Shown here one piece after another: positions 18,384 to 27,190 of a stretch of 64,000 nucleotides of DNA (position 1 is the stretch's first letter; each line of letters begins with the position of its first letter). The stretch lies in NCBI RefSeq assembly GCF_947499215.1, contig NZ_CANMNI010000003.1, positions 744,001 to 808,000 on the forward strand, written 5' to 3'. Position numbers and translations under genes: made by a program. Source of the stretch: an uncultured Pontibacter sp. (GTDB lineage Bacteria > Bacteroidota > Bacteroidia > Cytophagales > Hymenobacteraceae). The notes below the pieces were generated by a model that searched no databases, had not been told where the DNA came from, and saw nothing but the letters and a program-made list of their open reading frames with translations.

Positions 18384-19610
18384 ATGAAAACGATCCGAGT
18401 CACCTTCCCAAATGCCAGCGGACACATGCTTTCAGGAAGATTGGAGATGCCAGTAGATGGAAAGCCACATGCCTATGCCTTGTTTGCCCACTGCTTTACC
18501 TGCACCAAAAACCTGACAGCTATCAGCAATATTGCGCGCACCATGAGCCTGATGGGTATAGCGGTGCTCCGCTTTGACTTTACGGGCTTGGGGGACAGTG
18601 AAGGGGAGTTTGACGAGTCGGGGTTTTCCTCAAACGTGTCAGATCTGGTTAGTGCCTGCAAGTTTCTGGAAAAAGAATACAGCGCACCGGATATTGCTGT
18701 CGGGCATTCGTTGGGAGGCACCGCCGTACTGATGGCCGCAAAGTCACTCCACTCCCTAAAGGCGATCGTCACCATTGGCTCTCCATTCGATCCCGCCCAC
18801 GTGAAGCATTTGATCCAACCTGCTTTGAGCAGCGTGGAGGCGGAGGGCACGGCTATGGTGAACATTGGGGGAAAGCCTTTTCCGATAAGCAGGGAGTTTG
18901 TGGAGGAATTGGATGCGTATGACCCGGAAGCAAGTATAGCACAGCTCGATAAGGCGCTCCTCATACTTCATTCACCGCAGGATCGGGTAGTCAGTATCGA
19001 CAATGCCGCCGCCATTTACAAAACAGCCCGTCACCCGAAGAGCTTTGTCTCGCTCGACGGAACTGACCATTTACTATCTGATAAGAAGGACTCCCAATAC
19101 ACGGGCGAACTCATAGCGAGTTGGGTGAAACGCTACATCACCATTCCGGCACCAGAGCCCATTAACGCCATCAAACGGGTGGCGGCACGCATAGGCCCGG
19201 ATGCCCTCACCACCGAGATTCAGGCAGGCAGGCACTCCCTGTTATCTGATGAGCCGGAAGAGGTTGGCGGACTTGAGCTTGGCCCGACACCATACGACTT
19301 GGTAGTGGCGGGCTTGGGAGCCTGCACGGCCATGACCCTGCGCCTATACGCAGACCGCAAAAAGTGGCCTCTAACGAATGTGCTGGTGCACCTAAGCCAC
19401 AAGAAGATTCACGAAGTCGATTCTGAGAATCCGGATAAAAAAGCGCTTCTTGACCATATTTGGCGTGAAATTGAGCTCGAAGGCGACCTAACGGATGAAC
19501 AACGCGAGCGTCTGCTGGAGATCGCCGAGAAGTGCCCTGTGCACAAAACGCTCCACCAACGGGTAGAGATCGTCTCAAAGCTCCTGCCCCCATCTCAAAA
19601 CGAGGGATAG
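18384..19610 (+). CDS. Alpha/beta hydrolase fused to an OsmC-like domain
   Basis: Residues 1-255 form an alpha/beta hydrolase: nucleophile elbow GHSLGG (Ser109), acid in SPQDRVV near 197, and His in GTDHLL near 228. Residues 265-408 are an OsmC/Ohr-like domain with the paired cysteines LGACTAMTL near 313 and KCPVHKTL near 389. OsmC proteins reduce organic peroxides through such cysteines. This two-domain architecture is known in other bacteria, though its substrate is not. An A-rich stretch precedes the ATG at 18384, typical of starts here. Confidence 0.9.
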   Translation: MKTIRVTFPNASGHMLSGRLEMPVDGKPHAYALFAHCFTCTKNLTAISNIARTMSLMGIAVLRFDFTGLGDSEGEFDESGFSSNVSDLVSACKFLEKEYSAPDIAVGHSLGGTAVLMAAKSLHSLKAIVTIGSPFDPAHVKHLIQPALSSVEAEGTAMVNIGGKPFPISREFVEELDAYDPEASIAQLDKALLILHSPQDRVVSIDNAAAIYKTARHPKSFVSLDGTDHLLSDKKDSQYTGELIASWVKRYITIPAPEPINAIKRVAARIGPDALTTEIQAGRHSLLSDEPEEVGGLELGPTPYDLVVAGLGACTAMTLRLYADRKKWPLTNVLVHLSHKKIHEVDSENPDKKALLDHIWREIELEGDLTDEQRERLLEIAEKCPVHKTLHQRVEIVSKLLPPSQNEG

Positions 19611-19689
19611 GAGGAAATAGGGCTGCTTTTCAATGCTAGGAAAGTTGTTTACGTATACATACTTGGTATCAGTATTTAAGCTTTTGTGT

Positions 19690-19767
19690 ATGGATCCTAA
19701 GGTAGTACTTTCTCTTTTATTGGTGGGTTCGCTAGTCTATTTCGTTATTGAATTTTCAAGAGACTAA
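19690..19767 (+). CDS. Possible 25-residue hydrophobic microprotein
   Basis: ATG at 19690 encodes MDPKVVLSLLLVGSLVYFVIEFSRD, a charged-hydrophobic-charged pattern that would form one membrane helix. It lies alone in the gap between the OsmC fusion and the DUF427 gene. At 25 codons chance is a serious alternative. Confidence 0.3.
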   Translation: MDPKVVLSLLLVGSLVYFVIEFSRD

Positions 19768-19860
19768 TCCCACCTTATTCAGCCAGTCGAAAACATGCAA
19801 CACTATACGCTGTTGTATGTAAAAGACTGTGTAAAATAATTCACCAAAGACCTTAACCAT

Positions 19861-20142
19861 ATGAAAGCTATCTGGAATGGAGAGACTATTGCCGAAAGCG
19901 ATGATACGGTTGTAGTGGAGGGAAACCATTATTTTCCTGCGGACTGCCTGAAGGGGGAATGCTTTATACCGAGCAACACCACCACGCATTGCCCATGGAA
20001 AGGTGCTGCCTCTTACTATACCCTACACGTGGATGGGAAAGAGAACAAAGACGCCGCTTGGTATTATCCCGACCCCAAAGACTCGGCAAAGCACATCAAA
20101 GACCGTGTCGCCTTTTGGCGCGGAGTGGAGGTGGTGAGGTGA
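19861..20142 (+). CDS. DUF427 family protein
   Basis: A 93-residue protein with the family features WNGETIAES, VVEGNHYFP, the TTTHCPWKG core, YTLHVDGK and the terminal AWYYPDPKDSA...DRVAFWRGVEV. DUF427 proteins form a small beta-tent fold; their function is not settled. The length is normal for the single-domain form. It stands alone with its own upstream gap. Confidence 0.85.
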   Translation: MKAIWNGETIAESDDTVVVEGNHYFPADCLKGECFIPSNTTTHCPWKGAASYYTLHVDGKENKDAAWYYPDPKDSAKHIKDRVAFWRGVEVVR

Positions 20143-20232
20143 GCTAGAGGCGTTTAATTCACATATTTGATAAAGTTAGCGTACATTGAATACGCGTATG
20201 CTAATTATAAATTATGGACACTGAACTAGACC

Positions 20233-20394
20233 ATGAGCACCAGATCTGAAGACCAACAAAGAAAACAGCGCCAAAAGGAATTCTTGGAAAGGAAAGAAAA
20301 CCAAAAGCGTATTAAAGCTGCTACGAAAAAAAGTAAACACAGTACATCCACAAAAGATGATGATACTGATAAAGCAGGCAAAAGTGCAGAATAG
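20233..20394 (+). CDS. 53-residue charged small protein
   Basis: ATG at 20233 encodes MSTRSEDQQRKQRQKEF and continues with a Lys/Arg/Gln-rich helix (to about residue 35), then an acidic Ser/Thr/Asp tail ending GKSAE. The composition suggests a soluble, possibly nucleic-acid-binding small protein or one with a disordered tail. The family is not recognised. It ends 45 bases before the convergent mnmE stop. Confidence 0.5.
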   Translation: MSTRSEDQQRKQRQKEFLERKENQKRIKAATKKSKHSTSTKDDDTDKAGKSAE

Positions 20395-20438
20395 CTCTTG
20401 CTGGTTATAAAAGGTAGTTGATATGATGTCTCTATAAG

Positions 20439-21818
20439 TTACTTTCCGATGCAGAATTTGGTGAAAATATTGTCCAGCAAATCATCCGTGGTGATTTCAC
20501 CGGTAATCTCCCCTAGGCTATAAAGCGCTCTGCGAATATCAGCTGCCACTAAATCACCGCTCATCCCTAAACCGATCCCATTCAGCACATCGTCCAGCGC
20601 CTCGTAGGTTTTGTTCAGGCTGTCGACGTGGCGCAGGTTCGTCACGATGGTCTGCTGCTGGGTATTGAGTTTGCCTACGTTTACCTTGTCCACCAAGGCC
20701 TGTTTCAGGTCCTCTAGGTTCGCACCATCGGCAGCGGAGATTTGCACCAGTCCATCTATACCCGCAAAAGCAGCCAGTTTCTCCGGAGAGGCTTGATCTA
20801 TTTTGTTGGCGACGGGCAGGAAGGGGAGTTTCTTCGGATTCAGCACTTCCAATTCAGACTGCAGCTCTTCTGGCGTGGTGTCTGTTACATCAAACAGGTA
20901 GATAATGAGCGAAGACTGGCTCAGTTTCTGATGAGTACGTTCCACCCCGATGGCCTCTACTTTATCTGTAGTTTCGCGCAGACCGGCTGTGTCGATGAAA
21001 CGGAAAGTTACTCCTCCGATATTGATCTCGTCCTCAATGAAGTCGCGTGTCGTGCCCGGCACATCCGATACGATAGCTTTTTCCTCGTTGAGCAGCTTGT
21101 TGAGCAGCGTTGACTTGCCGGCATTGGGTTTCCCCACGATCACGGTCGGTACGCCATTCTTGATCACATTGCCAAGCTCAAATGACTTAAGCAGCTCCCG
21201 AATGATATGCTGTATGTTCAGGATAAGCGAGCGCAACTGGTCACGGTCGGCAAATTCAACATCCTCCTCGCCGAAGTCCAGCTCCAGTTCGATCATAGAG
21301 GCAAAATGCACGAGCTCTGCCCGCAGCCTCTTGATCTCCTGCGAAAAGCCGCCGCGCATCTGTTTCATGGCCACCTCATGCGACAGTGCAGAATCGGAAG
21401 CGATCAGGTCGGCCACGGCCTCGGCTTGTGCCAAGTCAAACTGCCCGTTCAAAAAAGCGCGTTTTGTAAATTCACCGGCATTGGCCAGTCGTGCACCTTT
21501 CTGCAGCAGCAGCTGGATGATTTGCTGCACAATGTAATCGGAGCCATGGCAGGAAATCTCCACCACGTTCTCTTTGGTATAGGAGTGAGGCCCGACAAAA
21601 ATCGAAATCAATACTTCATCAATAATCTTGCCTTCATCTCGGATAGTTCCGAAATGGATCGTATGGCTAGGCTGGGCATTAAGGTCTTTGCCTTTGAATA
21701 CGCTGCTGGTAATCGTGATGGCCTCCGGACCGGAAAGTCGGATAACAGCAATCGCGCCTGTACCGGAAGCAGTGGCTACGGCAACAATGGTATCGGTATG
21801 TATGAATTGATTAATCAA
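20439..21818 (-). CDS. mnmE: tRNA modification GTPase MnmE
   Basis: With MnmG it installs the carboxymethylaminomethyl group on wobble uridine of certain tRNAs. The N-terminal folate-binding domain (DTIVAVATASGTGAIAVIRL) leads into a helical domain holding the G domain: GKPNAGKST (G1), TTRDF (G2), DTAGLRET (G3), ANKID (G4). It ends in the invariant FCIGK. At 459 residues it is full length. No ATG fits the N-terminus; the only reasonable start is TTG at 21818. Confidence 0.95.
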   Translation of the reverse strand: MINQFIHTDTIVAVATASGTGAIAVIRLSGPEAITITSSVFKGKDLNAQPSHTIHFGTIRDEGKIIDEVLISIFVGPHSYTKENVVEISCHGSDYIVQQIIQLLLQKGARLANAGEFTKRAFLNGQFDLAQAEAVADLIASDSALSHEVAMKQMRGGFSQEIKRLRAELVHFASMIELELDFGEEDVEFADRDQLRSLILNIQHIIRELLKSFELGNVIKNGVPTVIVGKPNAGKSTLLNKLLNEEKAIVSDVPGTTRDFIEDEINIGGVTFRFIDTAGLRETTDKVEAIGVERTHQKLSQSSLIIYLFDVTDTTPEELQSELEVLNPKKLPFLPVANKIDQASPEKLAAFAGIDGLVQISAADGANLEDLKQALVDKVNVGKLNTQQQTIVTNLRHVDSLNKTYEALDDVLNGIGLGMSGDLVAADIRRALYSLGEITGEITTDDLLDNIFTKFCIGK

Positions 21819-21842
21819 GGTATGGCTTTTTAAACCGTAAAA

Positions 21843-22388
21843 TTACTTCTTTTTCTCATAGTCCTGCCACGTCATGCTTTTGTGGTGGTTGTCGCCGAAA
21901 TAGGTCAGAATCTTATAGAATGTCTTGGCATCGAGGTAGCCTGGAACAGGGGTGAGCATGTTGAACTTCTCGTCAAGGTATACCGTGGTGGGATAACTCA
22001 TCTGCCCCTGCAATAAGGCAATAGCCAGTTCGTGTGCTTTATACTCCGGCTTGAAGGTATAGGTATGGCCGTTGAGTGTGATTGGCTTTTTGCCTTCCGC
22101 ATCCAGTTTCACGGCGTAATAATTCTTATTGATATAAGCCACAACAGCCGGATCGGTGAAGGTGGACTTGTCCATCTTTTTGCACCAGCCGCACCAGTCG
22201 GTATAAACATCAATCATGACTTTGCGCGGTTGCTTTTTTATTTTGGCAGCCGCCTCTTCCATGGTCAGCCAGTTAATTTGCGTGGCAGCCGCCTCCTTAT
22301 TTTTGTCATGCGATGGCACGGAGAAGGTATAGCCCGATAGCATCAGCATGAGGGCAAACAATGGAAGCAGGAATGTTTTCTTTTGCAT
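21843..22388 (-). CDS. Secreted thioredoxin-like protein with CGWC motif
   Basis: Starting at ATG 22388 gives 181 residues with a signal peptide (MQKKTFLLPLFALMLMLSG), then a thioredoxin fold with VYTDWCGWCKKMDK, followed by TTVYLDEKFNML as the cis-Pro strand (SYPTTVY). It is a DUF255/thioredoxin_7-like periplasmic reductase or disulfide-handling protein. The frame is open up to 22634, but that extension lies in the neighbouring permease gene and is not protein-like. It follows the metal transporter operon by 116 bases; co-regulation is possible but unproven. Confidence 0.85.
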   Translation of the reverse strand: MQKKTFLLPLFALMLMLSGYTFSVPSHDKNKEAAATQINWLTMEEAAAKIKKQPRKVMIDVYTDWCGWCKKMDKSTFTDPAVVAYINKNYYAVKLDAEGKKPITLNGHTYTFKPEYKAHELAIALLQGQMSYPTTVYLDEKFNMLTPVPGYLDAKTFYKILTYFGDNHHKSMTWQDYEKKK

Positions 22389-22504
22389 ATGGGGTTTTGT
22401 AGAATCAGAACGTGTAAAATTCAGATTTAATTTCGTCTCCATTTCTTCTATTCGACAATTGCTATTGCACACGCTGTCGATAGCACCTTTTTCCTGCCAA
22501 ATGC

Positions 22505-23383
22505 TTAATGCCCCACGGCCTGCACCCGCTTTTGGCGCATCAGGATACCTCTGGACGGGGAGAAGAGGAATGCCAACATAAACGCAATGCCTGTTACAGT
22601 GGCAATGGCGCCGGCAATAGATCCATCCATCCAAACGGCCAGATAATATCCTAAGATGGAGGAGGCGATACCGACCGCTACCGAAATGCCCAGCATGGTT
22701 TTGAAATTATCGGTGAGCAGGTAGGCCGTGGCAGGAGGGGCCACCAGAAAGGCCACTACCAGAATCGCTCCCACCGATTCAAACGAGGCTACGGTCGTAA
22801 GCGACACGGCCCCCATGAGCAGGTAATACCATAGCGTAGTCGAAATGCCGATAGCCGCCGCAAAGGCCGGGTCGAAGGTTGTCAGGAACAACTCTTTGTA
22901 GCCCACCCAAATGAAAATGCCGATGAGCCCAGTCACGACAGCTAGTGTCCAGACGGTGCGTGGCCCCATGCTTAGTCCGCCCTCTGTGATGATCAGGTCG
23001 AGCGGAACATAGGCAATCTCGCCATACAGCACGCAGTCTTGGTCAAGGTCTACCTGCCCGGCAAATACTGAAATGAGAATGATGCCAATGGCAAAAAGCC
23101 ATGTAAAAGTGACCCCAATAGCCGCATCGGCCTGTACCCGGGCAAAGCGGTGGAAGAACTCAATGAGAAAAGTGGTCAGCACTCCCAGTAGACCCGCTCC
23201 GATGAGCATTGGGATGGTGTCGCGTGAACCTGTGAGCATGAAAGCGATGACGATACCCGGCAGCACGGCATGCGATATGGCATCGCCCACCATGGCCATA
23301 CGCCGCAGTATGAGGTAGCAGCCCAGCAGACTGCAACACGTCGCTACCAAAGAGCCCGTCAATATGATCCAGAAGGCGTTCAC
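22505..23383 (-). CDS. Metal ABC transporter permease (TroD/ZnuB-like)
   Basis: A 292-residue inner-membrane protein of the ABC-3 family for Mn, Zn or Fe uptake, with about eight hydrophobic helices. Family stretches include RRMAMVGDAISHAVLPG near residue 28 and GAILVVAFLVAPPATAYLL near 205. The start codon is GTG at 23383. It is the last transport gene of the operon and probably pairs with the fused permease upstream to form a heterodimer. The gap upstream (23384-23462) carries repeated DNA and a hairpin, so expression may differ from the first genes. Confidence 0.9.
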   Translation of the reverse strand: MNAFWIILTGSLVATCCSLLGCYLILRRMAMVGDAISHAVLPGIVIAFMLTGSRDTIPMLIGAGLLGVLTTFLIEFFHRFARVQADAAIGVTFTWLFAIGIILISVFAGQVDLDQDCVLYGEIAYVPLDLIITEGGLSMGPRTVWTLAVVTGLIGIFIWVGYKELFLTTFDPAFAAAIGISTTLWYYLLMGAVSLTTVASFESVGAILVVAFLVAPPATAYLLTDNFKTMLGISVAVGIASSILGYYLAVWMDGSIAGAIATVTGIAFMLAFLFSPSRGILMRQKRVQAVGH

Positions 23384-23392
23384 TTATTTTGT

Positions 23393-23422
23393 TTAATGGT
23401 TAAAATGTTAATGGTTAAAATG
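23393..23422. repeat. Two tandem 15-base repeats in the transporter operon
   Basis: TTAATGGTTAAAATG occurs at 23393-23407 and again at 23408-23422. Its core GTTTAATGGTTAA is found again at 24766-24778 in another gap of the same operon, next to the ATPase stop codon. Confidence 0.7.
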
Positions 23423-23437
23423 TTTAGTGCACGATTC

Positions 23438-23457
23438 GGACAGGTCGCAACCTGTCC
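23438..23457. repeat. Hairpin repeat GGACAGGT-CGCA-ACCTGTCC
   Basis: An 8-base inverted repeat with a 4-base loop directly after the fused permease gene. It closely matches the perfect palindrome at 51076-51103, including the downstream CTAC. It may be an intercistronic RNA hairpin, a processing site or a dispersed repeat copy. Confidence 0.6.
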
Positions 23458-23462
23458 CTACA

Positions 23463-24746
23463 TTACGGTATCCTTGCATGATGTGGGTCTAGGTCAGGGT
23501 AGTTGAGTTCTTCCAGTAGTTTTTGCTCTAGTTCCGGGGTGATGATGTGCTCGATGGTTTCGGCGTCTTCGTGCACGTGGTCGGAGGCCAGATTGACGTA
23601 CTGGGTCAGGTATAGCTCCCAGAGTCGGTGTAGGCGTACCACCCGTCGGCCGCGCTTCTCTCCCTCAGTAGTCAGTAGCCAGCGTTTGTCCTCTTTCTTG
23701 AGGTAGCCTTGCCGCTTCAGTTTCTGCAAACCGCTAAGGGCTTCTTTCTTCGGAATATTACGGCGCTCCAGCAGTTCTTCTATGCTGCGGGCATTGCCAT
23801 AGTCTTGCCGCAACTCTCCCAATTGGTAAAGCAGTTTAAGCAGGTTTTCTTCGAGTATGCGCGTCTTATTACGCCGTCGTCGCAAAATGCGGGCAATCCA
23901 GCCTCTTCCAGGAGCCAATGCAAACGACAGGATGGCGATCATCGAAACGATCAGCACGATCCAAGGGCCGGTGGGCATGGAAGGAGCGGTGTACGACACA
24001 AAGGCGCCTGCTACACCTGAAAAAGCCCCCATGAGGGCGGCCAGCACCAACATCACTTTGAGGTTCTCGGTCCAGAAGCGGGCCGCTGCGGCCGGCGTGA
24101 TCAGCATGGCGGCCATCAGCACCACCCCAACCGCCTGTATACCTACCACCACGGCAAACACAGTGAGCGTAGTCAGCAAAAGCTCGAGTCCCCGCACCGG
24201 AAAGCCGATGGTTCGGGCATAGGCTTGATCAAAGCAGAGCAGTGTGAGTTCTTTGTAGAAAAAAATAACGGAGACCAGCAAGAGGACCGCCACTACACTA
24301 AAAATGATGAGGTCTTCGCCAATAAGGGAGGCCGCATTGCCGAACAGAAACTTATCGAGTCCGCTTTGCGCCGCATTGCCGGATTGCTGTATGGAAGTAA
24401 GCAGCAGGATGCCGATGCCGAAAAATACTGACAGCACCAGTCCGATAGCCGTGTCTTCCTTGATGCGGGAGCGAGAGGTAATGTAGTCGATGACAACGAG
24501 CGAAAGCCAGCCCGTGACAAAAGCACCGATCAGCAGGATAAGTGGGTTTTTGGTGCCGGAAAGGATGAAAGCCAAACAGACGCCCGGCAGCACGGCATGC
24601 GCCACAGCATCGCCTACCAGCGCTCTTTTCCGAAGCAGCGTAAAACAGCCCACCACCGCCGAACTGGCCGCCAGCAGCACAGAGCCCAGCGTCACATAAC
24701 GTATGTTAGCGTCTGCAAACGAGAAAAACTCCAGAAAGTCCTGCAT
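23463..24746 (-). CDS. Metal ABC transporter permease fused to a DtxR-like regulator domain
   Basis: Residues 1-285 are an ABC-3 family permease with multiple helices and the signature KRALVGDAVAHAVLPG. After a basic linker (RILRRRRNK) residues 300-427 resemble a DtxR/MntR regulator: a winged-helix part (EELLERRNIPKKEALSGLQ, GYLKKEDKRWLLTTEGEKRG) and a dimerisation part RLHRLWELYLTQ ... HEDAETIEH ... NYPDLDPH. The E-x-x-E-H metal-ligand pattern is kept. The same segment appears in the separate DtxR protein of this operon, so an intracellular metal sensor appears joined to the channel. Similar permease-regulator fusions occur in other Bacteroidota; the function is inferred. Confidence 0.88.
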   Translation of the reverse strand: MQDFLEFFSFADANIRYVTLGSVLLAASSAVVGCFTLLRKRALVGDAVAHAVLPGVCLAFILSGTKNPLILLIGAFVTGWLSLVVIDYITSRSRIKEDTAIGLVLSVFFGIGILLLTSIQQSGNAAQSGLDKFLFGNAASLIGEDLIIFSVVAVLLLVSVIFFYKELTLLCFDQAYARTIGFPVRGLELLLTTLTVFAVVVGIQAVGVVLMAAMLITPAAAARFWTENLKVMLVLAALMGAFSGVAGAFVSYTAPSMPTGPWIVLIVSMIAILSFALAPGRGWIARILRRRRNKTRILEENLLKLLYQLGELRQDYGNARSIEELLERRNIPKKEALSGLQKLKRQGYLKKEDKRWLLTTEGEKRGRRVVRLHRLWELYLTQYVNLASDHVHEDAETIEHIITPELEQKLLEELNYPDLDPHHARIP

Positions 24747-24774
24747 TTTTTTAAATGGCTAGATGGTTTAATGG

Positions 24775-25566
24775 TTAACCCTTCTCTCTTGCCGGGAATT
24801 CCTGTTTGCGCAGGAGGTCACCGACTTTGGAGAGGAGGGTGAGTTTGCCGCCGTAGGTTTGCTCCAGTAGCTCTTGGTTCAGTACCTGTTCGGTAGGGCC
24901 GGATGCGACCAGTCGCATGTTGAGGAGCACTACCCAGTCAAAATACTCCGAGGCCGATTGCAGGTCGTGGTGTACGACGATCACCGTCTTGCCTTGGTCG
25001 CGCATCTGGCGTAGAAGCTCAATGATGGCGGTCTCCGTGGCGATGTCTACGCCCGCAAAAGGCTCGTCCATAAAGTATATGTCAGCGTTCTGGGCCAATG
25101 CTCTCGCCAGAAATACCCGCTGTTGCTGCCCACCGGAGAGTTGCGAGATCTGTCGGTCGGCGAAGCTTTGCATGCCTACTTTCTCCAAGGCTTCCATGGC
25201 AGCGTCTTTGTCGGCTTTGCGCGGACGCTTGAACAGACCCATCTGGCCATACCTGCCCATCAACACCACATCGAACACGGAGGCCGGAAAGTCCCAGTCC
25301 ACGGACTCGCGCTGGGGCACGTAACTGATGCGGCTGTATACCTGTTTCAAGGGTTGGTCAAAAATGCGCACGTACCCACTACTCGGTGGAAGCAGGTTCA
25401 TCATTGCCTTGATCAAGGTAGACTTACCGGCTCCATTAGGGCCAATAACCCCCACGAGTGCACCGGCAGGCAGTGTCAGGTCAATGCCCCACAGCACAGG
25501 CTTGCGGTCGTAACTCACCGTCAGGTCGTGTACTTCTACTACTGGATTCTCTACTTGAAGTATCAT
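24775..25566 (-). CDS. Metal ABC transporter ATP-binding protein
   Basis: The 263-residue ATPase powers the adjoining Mn/Zn-type permeases. It shows Walker A GPNGAGKST near residue 41, Q-loop VPQRESVDW near 87, signature LSGGQQQR near 143, Walker B IYFMDEP near 164, and the switch His in VVHHDL near 198. The DWDFPASVFDVV segment is typical of the TroB/MntB group. It starts 12 bases after the binding-protein gene. Its stop overlaps a 13-base repeat shared with the next operon gap. Confidence 0.93.
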   Translation of the reverse strand: MILQVENPVVEVHDLTVSYDRKPVLWGIDLTLPAGALVGVIGPNGAGKSTLIKAMMNLLPPSSGYVRIFDQPLKQVYSRISYVPQRESVDWDFPASVFDVVLMGRYGQMGLFKRPRKADKDAAMEALEKVGMQSFADRQISQLSGGQQQRVFLARALAQNADIYFMDEPFAGVDIATETAIIELLRQMRDQGKTVIVVHHDLQSASEYFDWVVLLNMRLVASGPTEQVLNQELLEQTYGGKLTLLSKVGDLLRKQEFPAREKG

Positions 25567-25578
25567 ATGTTATCCTTC

Positions 25579-26517
25579 TTATTTTAAAGAAGATACAATC
25601 GTATTTGTGTTATGCCGCACCATGCCCAAGTAAGTACCTTCCGGTGTGCCAGCATCCCCCATGGCATCCGAATAAAGCGTGCCGCCGATCAGTACGTTGT
25701 GCCCTCTTTTCTTGCTGCCTTGTACCACGGCCTCAATGGCTTTCGGTGAAACCGAAGACTCCACGAACACCGCTCTGATATTGTTCGCCACGATGAACTT
25801 GACCAAAGAGGAAACATCCTGCAAACCAAACTCCGACAGCGTAGAAATGCCTTGCAGACCTCGTACCTCGATGTCGTAGGCATTGCCGTAATAGCCAAAA
25901 GCATCGTGTGCTGTTATGAGTATGCGTTGTCTCTCCGGTATTGTAGCGATCGCGGCTTTGGTCTCATTGTGCAGGGCAGAAAGCTTTTGCAGATAAGCTT
26001 CTGACTGTGCTTGGTAGACGGCGGCATTTTGCGGATCTTTCTTTTGCAGCTCACTACTGATATGCTGTACCACCTTCATCCAGAGTGACACATCAAACCA
26101 CACGTGCGGATCATAGCTGTTTTCGTACTCGGTTGAGTTAAGCAATTCGGTTTCAGGTATACCGCCTGTCGCTGCCAGCACGGTTTTGTAACGGCTCAGT
26201 TTCTCCAGCACTTCTCCCATTTTGCCCTCCAGATGCAAACCGTTGTAGATGATCACATCGGCTTCGGTGAGCTTGTTCAGGTCGCCCTGTGTTGCCTTGT
26301 AAAGGTGTGGGTCCACACCGCTGCCCATGATGGCATCGACCTCCGCTGCATCCCCCACAATGTTCGCCACGGCATCGCCCAGCATACCAGTTGTGGTCAC
26401 GATCCGCATGCGCTGCCCCGGTGCCACCTCGCCCCGCGAATCCACCTGCGTACAGGAGGTACTCATCAGCGTGAATGTCAACAGCCAACAGAGTATGGAA
26501 ATAGGGGAGGACTTCAT
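25579..26517 (-). CDS. Metal ABC transporter substrate-binding lipoprotein (TroA-like)
   Basis: ATG at 26517 gives 312 residues starting MKSSPISILCWLL with a lipoprotein-type signal ending in Cys (STSC). The cluster A-1 fold is shown by IVTTTGMLGDAV, DPHLYKATQGD, NGLHLEGKM and YDPHVWFDV; the three His plus a late Asp (GGTLYSDAMG) are the expected metal ligands. It should bind Mn2+ or Zn2+ in the periplasm and deliver it to the permease pair. It starts one base after the regulator stop. The open frame extends upstream to 26565, but that part overlaps the regulator and lacks a signal. Confidence 0.92.
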   Translation of the reverse strand: MKSSPISILCWLLTFTLMSTSCTQVDSRGEVAPGQRMRIVTTTGMLGDAVANIVGDAAEVDAIMGSGVDPHLYKATQGDLNKLTEADVIIYNGLHLEGKMGEVLEKLSRYKTVLAATGGIPETELLNSTEYENSYDPHVWFDVSLWMKVVQHISSELQKKDPQNAAVYQAQSEAYLQKLSALHNETKAAIATIPERQRILITAHDAFGYYGNAYDIEVRGLQGISTLSEFGLQDVSSLVKFIVANNIRAVFVESSVSPKAIEAVVQGSKKRGHNVLIGGTLYSDAMGDAGTPEGTYLGMVRHNTNTIVSSLK

Positions 26518-26518
26518 A

Positions 26519-27175
26519 TCAGGCGGAAAGGAAAATGTTGCGGGCCACCTCACTAGAAACCACAAGGTTCTTTTTGTTTTCCAGATTGATTTCTAAGGAG
26601 TTGTCGTATGGGATCTTGTCAATTACTTTAATCTTGGCGCCAAGGTATATCCCCATTTTGTCGAGGTACTGTAGGAAGAGGGGCTGCGAGTCGTTTACTC
26701 CGACTACAATGCCGGCACTGTTCACTTCCATGTCAGCCAGCAGCTTCTGTTGCTTCACATTCATTTCACCGTCCTCCGAAGGAATCGGATCACCATGCGG
26801 ATCGAACTTGGGATAGCCCAGAAACTCGTCGAGCCGCTTGATGAGCAGATCAGAGTTGATGTGTTCTAGTTCTTCGGCTACCTCATGCACCTCGTCCCAG
26901 TTGAATTTAAGCTTCTCCACCAGAAACACCTCCCAGAGCCGATGCTTTCGGATGATTTGCAAAGCCACTCGTTCTCCTTTTTGGGTGAGGGTCACGCCCC
27001 GGTACTTCACGTAATCGGCTATACCTTTGGCGCTGAGCTTGCGCAGCATGTCCGTCACCGAGGCCGCCTTGGTGTCCAGCGCCTCGGCAATGGCATTGGT
27101 GTTGACCTCTTGCGAGCCGTTGTCAGATAGCTTGTAAATAGCCTTTATGTAGTTCTCTTCAGTAAAGCTGTGCAC
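26519..27175 (-). CDS. DtxR/MntR family metal-dependent transcriptional regulator
   Basis: A 218-residue regulator. It has an N-terminal winged helix (MHSFTEENYIKAIYKLSD, then TKAASVTDMLRKLSAKG as recognition helix), a metal and dimer domain (HRLWEVFLVEKL, VHEVAEELEHI with E-x-x-E-H, GYPKFDPHGDPIP), and a C-terminal SH3/FeoA-like domain (from about residue 148). Such proteins repress uptake genes when loaded with Mn2+ or Fe2+. It is the first gene of the transporter operon, so autoregulation is likely. The upstream gap holds tandem 21-base-period repeats that could overlap its operator. Confidence 0.92.
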   Translation of the reverse strand: MHSFTEENYIKAIYKLSDNGSQEVNTNAIAEALDTKAASVTDMLRKLSAKGIADYVKYRGVTLTQKGERVALQIIRKHRLWEVFLVEKLKFNWDEVHEVAEELEHINSDLLIKRLDEFLGYPKFDPHGDPIPSEDGEMNVKQQKLLADMEVNSAGIVVGVNDSQPLFLQYLDKMGIYLGAKIKVIDKIPYDNSLEINLENKKNLVVSSEVARNIFLSA

Positions 27176-27190
27176 TTTTTCAGTTAACAG

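Noticed and set aside
21207..21833. Plus-strand open frame of 208 codons opposite mnmE
   Set aside because: Antisense shadow of mnmE with no recognisable motif.
22389..22634. N-terminal extension of the thioredoxin-like protein up to 22634
   Set aside because: The extension overlaps the permease gene and would bury the signal peptide that begins at 22388.
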